From Channa striata (lineage: Eukaryota > Chordata > Actinopteri > Anabantiformes > Channidae), in the NCBI GenBank assembly GCA_033026295.1, contig CM065184.1, positions 14,015,501-14,079,500 of the forward strand: DNA of 64,000 nt, given 5' to 3'. Position 1 is the stretch's first letter. Every line of letters begins with the position of its first letter. The notes beneath the pieces were generated by a model. The model ran no database searches. It saw nothing but the letters and a program-made list of their open reading frames with translations, and was not told the DNA's origin. This document shows positions 12,770-24,700 of the stretch, in pieces. Both the position numbers and the translations under genes were made by a program.

Positions 12770-15700
12770 CAGGAAACTGTATTTGTGAACACTACAAATA
12801 TTTAGATCCCCCAGCAGAACTAAAGGGAAATGCCCCTGTGTTGCAATGGAAAATACTGACTACTAAGTGAATTTGGTACCTGCGTGTACGAAGGTCGTCC
12901 ATTTACTATTTCAATTGCTTTCTAACAGCAGTGCAACATATATACCAATCGGCCGAAACATTAAACTCATGTGGTAGCTTTAATGTGGTGGACAAGGGCG
13001 GAGATTGGGGAATTAATTTAATGTTGCCGTGAGTGACAGGTGACAACCCATGCTGGCCCCTATCCACCAAAACATTCAATACCACCATGTGAGTTTAATG
13101 TTGTACCTTTGATTCATGATCAAACACAGTTCCAACTCTGTCCGTTCATTAGTTATGATGGCTGAACCAAGACTGAAAGAAGAGCAGCACACACACACGG
13201 TTCTGTAGGGAGCCATGCAAAGAATAGATTCTCTTAGTACATGTACATTTTTGATTTCCTCTAATGTATTTTAGTTTGAATAAAAAGAGCTAAATTGATA
13301 GCTGCACTGTTGGCCATGGTTATATATAAGTTTATGAATGCTAAATTGGCCATGTCAGAAACAATTAAATCATAAAAACAAAGAGTTCAGCCAAAAAGTT
13401 TACCTACTTAGCATTAATCCTTATGATATCCTGGAGGACATAGAAGTTCTGAAACTAATCTGACTCTCTCTGAAGCTCAGGAGAAGAACATGAAAATAGT
13501 TTTTTGCATTGCAGAGCGCTGGGGGAAAAAACACTTTCACCTCTGTGTCCCGAGGCGTAGGCAGTTTGTAAAGGCTTATTTACAGACAAAGCAAACAAAA
13601 GGGGAAAAGTCATGTAGTGTTTAAAGAAATTTCTAATATGCAAATGTTGGCTTAAGTAACTGTAATACTTTTAAATAGAGTTAATAATTGTTCACATTAT
13701 GCCAAATTAAATTATCATGTTCTCACACACACTTGGCAATCCTACATAAGTGTACACACTGTGGAAAGCGTGCTTGAAAAGAAGCATCTATAATGTCTTA
13801 GCACTCTGGAAAATCTTTGCTGCTGCTTTTTGGCAGGACAACAATGTCAGGAAATGTCTTGAACTGACTTTTGCTAGATGGAAAGTTGATTTCTCCAAGA
13901 ATCATAAAAAAACATCTTGACTTTTAATGATTTTTAAATGAAGGAACTGCACCTCACTCTATTTTGGCTTTGAAATTGAAGTCATAAATGGCAGAAACTT
14001 CCCAAGGTTTGGGAGCACAATCTGCCAATGCTGATTGACAAACATTTCAGAACAGGGAGAAAATTTAATATTGGAGAAAGTCGAGATTGGATATATCCCG
14101 CTTCTTTCTGTGAAGCCCGCCATAGTAGTATGAGATCATTGGTCACCACATAGACATATATATAAACTGCCTGTTGTATTACAGCAATACAATTGTTATA
14201 GTCGATTTGCCCGTGGTTCAGAGAGCCTGTGCATCACAACTATAATGACTCGTAGGCAGCCAAAAACCTGGTTTTTGGGCATTGCAAAAACATTTCAGCA
14301 AAAGCATCACCACACTTAAACCCTTTTCAATGTCCTTGCAATGCTTTCCACAAAAATCAAGCTTGCATTTCCTTATTAAAAAAGCTAATGCCGTCTCCAC
14401 AGGAGTTGCAAATACCCTTTTTGATGCCCAATGCATTGTGAAAGGTGGCAATGGCCCCTTACAAAAGACCAAATGTACTGTGTAAATTTCCTGTGCCATC
14501 TGTCCCCCAGTGATTCTATGATGAAACAGCTGGCTCAAAGGAGCTGAATTTCTTCTTCAGAACAAGGGGGAAAAAAAGTCTTTATAAATAAAAAATAGAA
14601 AATCAATCTGTAGTTTCATTGTGGATAATGGTAGGACACAGAGTCTCTTTAAGGATCTTGGAGAAACATTAAGTTGAGAGAAACAAGCAATTTTAAAAAG
14701 ATTTGAAGTGGACAGCTTTCTGCTCTTTAGGTCCCATAATTACCATTTCTCAAGGTTAGATCTGAAGCATTTGTTCCCCGCACATTGCTGCTCAGATGTA
14801 ACTTCAGTTAGACACTGAGTTTCAGTTTTCTATTTAAAAAAATATCTAATTTTTCACTTTATCTTAATTTGGATGTTAAGTGCCAGATTCACTAAGCCTA
14901 CTAGCAAGTTACTGTCAAGGTCACTAAAAAGATTGTGCAGTTCTACATTTAGTATTGACACAGATTCTGTGATTGGCAAATGGAGCAGCACTTATTTGAA
15001 TACACCGCTGGTAAGTGGGAGTTGATTCTGGGCAACTGGAACAAATGTCTTATGCATGTCAGGAAAGCCATGGTTAACAAAAGAAACATGCTTTCCCACC
15101 TTAGCTTGAAATACTGATTGGGGAGAATCCAACACGTTTATTTCGGAAGTGCAATGCAGCATGTAATTTCTTGAATTTGTTTAAGCGCAAATGCTCTGAT
15201 TAATTTCCAGCTCAATTTGAAAAGGTGTTGGTGGTATTAACTGCAAAATGAGTTAATAACCATTTAGTTTTGGCTATCATCTATTTCTACTGCCTTTCCC
15301 AAATAATTAAGTTACTTTGTACAAACCTTGGTACAAGAATGATTTTGATATAGTAGGTTTATGTATATCTTTCATATTCTCCTCATGAACTTAAACTATA
15401 CAAATGTTCACGTACAGCATTCTTAGCATGATAGCAATTTTGTAGCTTTGTTAGAAGTCCTAAAATATGTTCATATTTTCTAGGCAATGACTTTAGATTA
15501 ATCTAAAGGTGAACCCCAGAAAATCAATACATTTCGTCATGTAGTGACTACAGAAAACATTGGGTAGGGGTGTGTACAGCATGTTTGGTTGGACTGTACT
15601 CTTTCTTAGCCTTTAAATACAGCAAAGTAATGATTTGCAGTTAGGATGATTCTGTTCCCCAAACGTACAACACGTCGGTTTAATGCCTCTGACTCCCACG

Positions 15701-18700
15701 TGGAAACCAACACACATGTACGACCTTAATAAGAGTCTCCTCAGGTGAGACGTGTGCTGCTTAATATTCACTCCCTTGCCTCACATGTCTACGTGTGGCT
15801 ATTTGTTCAACACAAGCCACATTCAATGCAATCAAATGTCTCTCTGCTCATTCTTTGGGGAGAAGACAGCACACACCAAATTGGATTCACTGACAAATAA
15901 CATTTGGACTGAGGACAGGCTAGCTGTTAGTCAGTGGGTCAAAAAAAGAGACACACCAAATACTCTGCATCAAGTGGAGCTGATGAGAGTTGCACATAGA
16001 TGAACCTGATTCCGACCTGCAGCATGGGTCAGGTCTAGGCTAACCCTCATTCCCACTTTCCATTAGCGTCAGTAACTTAATGCAATTCCTCATTAACTTC
16101 TTTTTGTGAAAAACTGAAGCACATTCTAATTGTATAAAGCCCTTAGTGTCCACAGAGGGAGCTGCCTGAAATCAGACGAGCTGCCTCGAGTGATGTCACA
16201 CAAGTCAGGGGTCACTGTGGCTGTAGACCACAAATTAGAGTCAGAAACAAAAACGCATCAGGGGCAGTGGTGTAAGAAGTGTTTACCAGACCTTTGTAGA
16301 CCTCGTCTGAACTCTGCTACAGACTAGAAGCTCGAGGCTACATCAGTTGCTGCCAGCATAACACACAACTCGATCTCCTGAAAGAACGGTTAGTGGTCTG
16401 GTGTCACTGTGGGCAACTGTTGACCAAAATGAGGAAAGAATAATAACAGAGAAAATGAGCCTCAACAACATTGTATATTCTTGTCATAAATGTGTCTAAC
16501 TCTCTGTCTCTTCTTTGTCTGTTGGTACGAGTGCTCCAAGTGAGATTCAGCCCTTAACTGCACGAACCTCAGGTAAATCCTTCCTTTCAGACTGATGATT
16601 ACCACCTGTTCATGAGAAGGTGCGTGTCTGTCAGATTTGATTATTAGCGTACCCAAATCTGTTGCTTAAACTACTACTGTCTGAAATTAATAAAATAAAA
16701 CAAAATCAATTTAACAGACTAAATGGTCTAATTTCAGGAGATGAAACGATTTAGAAAATGATGTACTAAAAAAAGGGTATGGTTCAGACTGCATAAAGTT
16801 GGGTGTCTTTCTAAAGCAAAGTGTTTCTTGAATATTATGTGAACAGTTATGAAATATTACTGTTGGAGAACATTACAGCTACAGTGGGTGACGTTACGCT
16901 GCCAGGTGTTATAACAGGGGATGATGTCAGACAGAGATCGGAATAAAGACCCTGAGGCAGAGAGGGGAGTCATAATTTAACTACCTATTTTACTACTGAA
17001 ATTTAAAAACTTCTGTCATGAAATATGCTAAAAAAATGAATAATAAATGTTTCATAAATTGTTAAGCCAGAATGAAATGGTGAGCAGACTATTAATTCAA
17101 CATTGAGTTTATAGACACTGGCTATTTTATTAAAGAAATTCAGTATCATTAAATGAATTCAGTCAGTGCAAACAAAAAAGTTTTTATTCTTAGGTGCAAC
17201 CCAAGACGCACAACAGTGTAATATTTTTTTCCCATAATGGAAAACACGCCAAGAAATTCCTATGATGCAGCTTTTAATTTGAAGCCATCGATCTGGCTAT
17301 CCGTGAAGGAAATCGAGTGTGACAGTGGTTTCAATGCTCAGGAGGAAGTTTGTTTTCACGGGAGAATTATTCAGTGCGCAGGAAGAAAAAGTGACAGTGG
17401 TTTGGTGTTCAGTGGTTTCAGTTCGCAGGAGGAAGAAAAATAAAGCAACTTGGTTTTAGTGCACAGGAGGAAGATTAATAAAACCATGACTTTTCTGTTT
17501 TGTGTGATCAGCACTTTTACTGCCGTGTTACAGGCACCATTCAGGTTCAGGTGTATGAATAAACACTTACGGTAAAGAGACGCACTCTTTTAAAACAGCG
17601 CACAAAACATCCTCATGCGTACTGTGAACAATGAGTAGGAGCGCATACAACAGATATTATTTCAGCAGCCTGGATATTGGCGGCTTATAGTCCGATGCGG
17701 TTTATATGTGACAAAATATATATTTCTTTTAAATTTTAGCGGGTGAGGCTTAAATTTAGGTGCGCTCTATAGTCCAGAATTTACGGTAAATGAATTCAGC
17801 CAAGGGTGTGTTTTTCCCATGTGAAGAGTAGCTTGTATGTTTGTTCATTATTCATGGAAAGGGTCTGGAGTACCTGTGAATTTTTACTCTCCTAAATTAA
17901 TTTTTTGGAAACAGTCTATGGCAGGCTGTCTAAGCAATTATCCCTGATATGAAACTTTAATTTCATCTACCAGTTTGCCAAACGAGTTGGATATGTAAAT
18001 GCACTAGTTTGCAATTTGGCCATATTAATTCACCAGTAAAGACCAAACAGCTTGATAGTTGACTGGCTGAAGCCTTTTATACCTTACTAGTTAACTAGAG
18101 ACGCTCAAGATGCTTATTAGTAGCACTAGTGAGGTCTAAAACATCCACTAGTTAAAGCCACTTAAGACCTAACCAGTTAACTAGTTCAGTCAAAAGTGTA
18201 TACTTAGTGAACTAGTGTTAGAACTAGAATTAGTGAACACCAAAATGTGGACTAGTTGGAGAATATGTTAATGTGGAGGTGGTAACTGGTCATATTAGTC
18301 ATACATATGTTAATAGTGCGACTAGTAGCACTAGTTGAACACTAGTACAACATACACTAGTACATCTACTCCTACTAGTGATACTAGTTGCACTACTGCT
18401 AGCACTAGAAACTTTCCTTAGCACTATTAGTGGTGCTAGTGGATATTGATTGGTCAGTGTCTTAAAAAGCCTTTAAGGTGCATGTTCGGAATTATGACAC
18501 CACTATTTGAATTTACTCTAATGGACAATACAGCAGTTAGAAAAAAAGTTCCACGTCACTGGGTGCTTATCTGAAAATGCTGTGAACAAATCTAAGGATG
18601 ATTTTGATGATTCCTTTATCATTTACTTCACCGTGTACCAGTATAACTGAGAGGAGCCTCACGTACTGTACTCCTGTACCTGACTGATAATTATGCAGCA

Positions 18701-21700
18701 TCACGACGGTCAATACTCGATACTGTAACCTCTCTGAAAAAGAAGGCAGTAAATCTGAACAGGCGATCTCCGTGGTATAACTCGCAAACACGCAACTTAA
18801 AGCTGGCGTCACGAAAACTAGAAAACAAGTGGCGGTCCACTCATTTACAAGAATCACGCTTAGCCTCGAAAAAGAGTGTATACTTGTACAAATTATCCTC
18901 CGTAAAGCCAGAACAGCATATGTTTCTTCACTAATAGAGGAAAATAAGAACAACCCCCGGTTTCTTTTTAGCACTGTAGCCAGGCTGACTAAGAGCCATA
19001 GTTTCATTGAGACTAGTTTCCCTCAACGTTATGCAGCAATGGCTTTCTTCACAAATAAGATTATAGCTATTGGAGAGAAAATTCACCAGGCTTCTATCTC
19101 TTTTAGACTGTTTTGTTCACATGGATCTTGCTGAGTTAACTTCAAGCTCTTACATCAAACCAACAACATGTCTGCTAGACCCTATTCCAGTTAGACTGCT
19201 CAAAGACACTCTACCTTACTAGACACGTTCATATTGCATACCATTAGTCCATCTTTAGAAACAAACTATGTACCAAAGACCTATAAGGTAGAATTATTTA
19301 AACCGCTACTCAAAAAAGCTTGCCTTGATCCAGCAATTTTAGCCACATCGTTACTTTAGATGACATAACTCTTGCCCCCAGTAGTACTGCAAGGAATCTG
19401 ATTCATTTTTGACCAGGATTTGTCATTTTGCTCACACATAAAACAAATCTCTAGAACAGCCTTCTTCCACCTACGGAACATTGCCAAAATTAGGAGCATC
19501 CTGTCTCAAAGCGATGCTGAAAAACTAGTCCATGCCTTTGTTACTTCTAGATTGGACTACTGTAATTCTCTCCTTTCAGGCTGCCCCAGTAACTCTCTAA
19601 AAAGCCTCCAATTAATCCAAAATGCTGCAGCAAGATTACTGACAGACTGGTAAGAGAGATCATATTTCACCTTTCATTAGCTTCTCTCCATTGACTTCCT
19701 GTTAAATGCAGAATAGAATTTAAAACCCTTCTTCTTACCTATAAAGTTCTAAACGATCAAACTCCATCGTATGTAAAAGATCTCGCTGTGTGTCTTCCAG
19801 TGTGCAGCTACTGGTCCTACTAACCTTCCCAATGTTGTCTCTTCTCTCTGCACTTCCCACCCACCCCAACCGGTCAAGTCAGATGGCCGACCACCCTGAT
19901 CCTGGTTCTGCTGGAGGTTTCTTCTGTTAAAGGAGTTTTTCCTCTCCACTGTTGCCTATAGCTGCTCAAGGGGGATTTGTTGGGTTTTCTGTAAATGTCT
20001 GTATAGTCTTGACTTTATTATATAAAGTCCCTTGAGATGACTGTTGTAAATTGGTACTTTATAAATAAAGTTGAATTGAATTATTTAGTAGCATCTTTGT
20101 ATGGCATGTTATTATAGTTCATTATACCATGACTAAAAGGTTTTGTTTGATTAAATGTCAAACAGTTTCTCTTTCAAAATACAGCATATGTACAAATCTC
20201 ACTATAAATCCAAATGTATTAAATGGCAATTTTATAATTCCACCATGAGCCATGGCTGGTAAAATTTTTATCCAAATCTATTTAGCCACAAGGAAGAAAA
20301 ACCCCTTGGCATTGCCTTTGCATTTTGTAGCATATTATTGTTACATACTAAATTTTAATTGCCACTGCTGTGAGCCTTTTATTTTAAAACTCAGTGGATA
20401 TTTTGTTTTCTGGTATTTCTGTTGATAAAACTGTGACGAGGTTTAAAGGAAAGACAAATAATAAAGCAGAAGAGTCTTTTCTGTTCTATTTGCTGAGGAC
20501 AGAAAATTATTGCATTGGTTTCACAGTTAAAAAGGCAAAAAATGAAAAGAAATCAAGCATTGTCTATTTAATACCTTCATGGTTTATTCTGTATAAAGAA
20601 AAAGCCACGAGCTGGCAGTTCACAACAGTGACAGCTAACCAGGCTTCACGGGGTTAAATTTTGGTTGATTATATTTCCTTATGGACAGCCAATGGGAAGG
20701 TTGTATTTGCCACCCTTTTGCATTTAACACAACTAGTGTGACTAGTAGGTTGATTGGCTCTTTTAATGCACTGCACTTATGTAATCTGCATCTATATTGC
20801 ACTTTTCTACCTGTTGGTACTCAAAGCACTTTACACTGCTTCTTATCTACCCATTCACACACACACACACACACACACAGGTAGACAGTTTCTCCCGGTG
20901 GGAGAACCTAAGGGGGGTTTCAGAGTCTTGCTGAAGGACACTTGGACATGTGACCAGAGCAGCCGGGGACAAAGAGCTTTTAACTAGGTCACTAGTAAGG
21001 TTTTTAACTTCACTAGTTAGTTAACTAGTAAGCACTTTTCCTCCAAGTAGTAAGCATTGTTGTTAAATTAGTCAGACCAATTTGCCTACTAGTGTCTAAA
21101 TATATCCAACTAGTGTGCACAAGGTGCGAACTATTAGAGAGAGAGTAATTAAAGTTTGATATCAGTGATGTGTAATAAATGCTCAAAGGTTCTGCCATTG
21201 CAGTCTGACAGTGCAACAGTCTAAACAAGTGTGTTTTTCAGTGTACTCCCAAGACAGAGAAAGAACAGTATCACGTGTGTCATTTCCCTGTCCCATCCAT
21301 TAAATCAGAAGTTATGTTGTCATGTAAATATATTTTCAATTGGTAGACATAATTTGATACTGTGTATTTTTATCACAGAAAGTACTATTCCTACTGTACA
21401 GATTATTGAGAAATACACTTTCCAAGGTGATAACAATGTGTCTTACCTGACAGCATTGTCCATGCGTGACACAGTGAGGTAGGCAGCCAGGTTTGCAGTG
21501 TAGGACGAACACACAATGAGGGTGAAAAGCCACCAGCTGCCCATGACTATACGCAGGGCCACCGATCCCAGGACGGAGTCACTGCCTGTCAATGTGCACA
21601 CGCGATCAGGTTATAAAACGTGTTCACAACGTCACCTTCATGACGTACTCACAGCATCACATCACTCAGGACCGTACAGAATCAAACTCAGCTTCCTTTT

Positions 21701-24700
21701 ATTTGTAGATTATTGAAAATGCCAAAAAAATATTACAAACTATAATCCCATTGAATCAACATGTACATAAAATGTGTAGATAGTTGTAATGTTGCTAATA
21801 TGTGTAGGAGTGCTTTATTATCAAGGTCTTGTTGCCTTGTTTTGTTTTAATTAGTGTTTATAATATGAGAGAGCCAAGAACATAAGGGCTTGTTATTATA
21901 ACACCTTATGTTTTTGTGACATGGATTATTTCCTGCATTTTGTGCTTTTAGGTGAAGTTGGGAAAAAAAACCCCACTTGTTTGTGGTCAGTACAACATGT
22001 AGATATAAAACCCAGTGAACAGCAACAACTGTAAACCCACCTGAACCGCTCAGCAGCTACACAGCAAGGTGTGACGCACTGTTCTTACACCTGTCACTCA
22101 CAGGCAGCATTACATTTTTCCATGCTGAGCCCTATCCATCATAATATTAGAACCACCAGGTGGATTGAAAGTTGCACAGCACATGCGATCATACTTAATC
22201 ATCGAAAGGAATTAAAGTGTCTTTTCATCTTCGTAAAGCGATATGAGCTCACGAGTGATGAATTTATGCAGTGTTTCTGTCAACCCTGCTTTTTTTTTTT
22301 TTTTTTTTTTAGCTGAGCTTAAACATCTATCTTGGGCAATAAAGACGACACATTCTGAAAATTTTAAATTGAATGTGAACATATGGGTGGATTAATTAGC
22401 GATTAGCGAGTACTCTAATCACACACCATTGGTGTTAAAGCTGCTAAAAGTTGTAATTTCTCACAGAGATAATATTTACATGTGACACTGGAGCAGTCAA
22501 CTGTGTGGATGATGATTTTTCGTAATAACAGTTTTCACTCATTTTCCCAAGTGCTTAGTGTATTCAAGACTATTGAAATGGCACTGGCATCCATTCCCAG
22601 AGAACCTAGTAGTCATTAATATTTATTTGTCTTCCTGTCTTTTAAAAACCATCTCCTACATGTCTTTAATCCTTTGCCTTTTTTTTCTTTACAGGACTAA
22701 AAAGAGTTTGAGGAGCAGGAGAAATATTTCAACACATATTCTAATTTTGAAGAGTAAAGCCAAGGAAATGTCATCTGAAAGATTCAGGAGTGTGAAACGT
22801 AATGAAAACATATTTGTCGGAAAGTGTCACAATCAACACAGCTGCGCCCTTAGGACGGCTTGGGAAAAAAACTGAAGGTCTTGTCAGATACGTAGCACTC
22901 CAGCATCAGTCATTTTTATTACATATGGCTTTGACTGATTTTTTTTTTTTTTTATGTCATGAAATGTGAAGTATGCGTCTTGAAACTTCTGGCTATCTTG
23001 CGTACTGCAAAGGTCTGCAGTGGTGCCATCTCTTTCATCTTTGAAGTAAATTGATTAAACTCTCTAATCGTGAGGAAAAAGTGTTTTTTTTCATCAGTTC
23101 TCCTAGACAGTTTGAAATTATTTCCTACCTCTCCCCGACCTCTTCATAGAACAAAAGACGGACAGTCTCGGTTTGAAAAAGAAGTGCGGAAATTCTGTCT
23201 TTGGGGGATAGTTTAATCTTCACTGAACATATAACAAAACCCGGCCAAGTCTCGGCATATCATTATGAAATCATGATGATGGGGATACGGTTGCCAACTT
23301 TATGCTCTCTCTGACAATGGCGCACTATATCAGCCATCAGATTCATATCAAAGTGACCTACGTCATCCCAAGAAAAAATGTAATATACTTGACTGGAACA
23401 AAAAGTGGTTACATTACAACATGAGCCTGAAATGACAGGAAGGAAAATATATAAAGGAAGGGAGCGTAAAAAATATGTATAATTTAGCTTCTCTTGAAAT
23501 ATAGTGGGTGCTGGGTTAAAAAGGCTCACAGGCACTGTGCCAGACTTTGACGGATGCAGTTCAGGCTTAAACATCAGTTGCTGAAGTAGTCATTTGTCCA
23601 TACCGTATATACCTGGATCTCCACCAGAGCTAAAGATAGGATGTTCTCCATCACAAGGGCACCTTTGGAAAATGCTCGGGTGGGCAATATGCCTCAGACT
23701 GACTCACTATTGTACATTAGTATTTGTTGTATACGGACATCCATATGTGAGCTTTCATAGATTCTCCTTTTTTCATTTTAATCTTTGGTCCTTAGTCCCT
23801 TGAGGTGATTTTTCTGCATTTTCATCATTTTTGTTCAGCTGTGAGTTAGAATTCTCCCATATAAAAACTGGTCTTGGTGTCCAATGTGCCTTGATGCCTT
23901 TCGCACTTCCAGTAATAATACTGAGTTCAGAGGGTAACACACCTTCACATAGAGATGAGGTAACTACGCTGATGTTGGGGGTGGTTTGGAGTAAATCATG
24001 CCTAGCCTTCGTCCTCCATAATGTGACCACCTCTGCCCCTCCATGCTATGGTGACCAGACTCAAACTATTTTACCCACCTTGTTGCACAAAAGCACCGTA
24101 GACGATCCAGATGGCGCTCTGAAGGGAGGTGGAAACAGAAGGTGGTGGATGTCCACCTGCACTGTTCTGGCAGCGCACAGCCTGGATGCGCCGGAGCAGG
24201 AAGATCATGATGCCGACCACAGGGATGGCGGCGGCAATGCACGCCCACACTGCCAGGTCAAATGGTGCCAGTAAAGAAAAAATGTTGATCTTTTCCTCCG
24301 GCTTATGCATCAGGATTCCCACTGAATAGTCCAGGTAACGCTTGCTGAAATCCACCACACTCTCACGCTCTGGGGTGATGGTGATGGCTGATATGGCCAA
24401 GTCGGCTCGCTGTGGATAAATAAACATTGAGTGTGTTTTAGCAAATTAATAGCATTTATTTTTACAAAACCAGAAAGTTTTGAAGATGCATGTGTTGTCA
24501 GACTTGAAAACAAGTGTATTTGTCCAGCATAAATTGGTCAAATTGTCTCACTACTTATGATGTTCAAACCAAATCAAAGTTTATTTATATAGCACAAAAA
24601 CAAAAGTTAAAATCGATCCTGGATTTGATTTGTAACCAATGGAGAAAAGAAAAATCTGAGGTAATATGTTCACGCTTTGAAGTATTTGTTAGAAAACGTG

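Larger units (their letters stand above)
11300..21446 (-). other. grid1: grid1 intron 12
   Basis: 10.1-kb intron, donor AG/GTAAGA and acceptor TGCCTGCAG. It holds a CA microsatellite (12739-12768), a small MITE (12957-13102), a decayed element with a local tandem repeat (17160-17790), an ACTAGT-rich repeat in two blocks (18003-18460 and 20732-21114), a truncated LINE between them (about 18570-20082) and another interspersed repeat (about 20765-20950). The stretches 11300-12700 and 13110-17150 hold no recognisable exon or repeat. Confidence 0.9.

Noticed and set aside
18567..19007. 146-codon minus-strand frame
   Set aside because: Antisense to the LINE reverse-transcriptase fragments at 18570-20082.
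23831..24274. 147-codon plus-strand open frame
   Set aside because: It lies mostly opposite grid1 exon 11 and is explained by the GC-rich conserved exon on the other strand.
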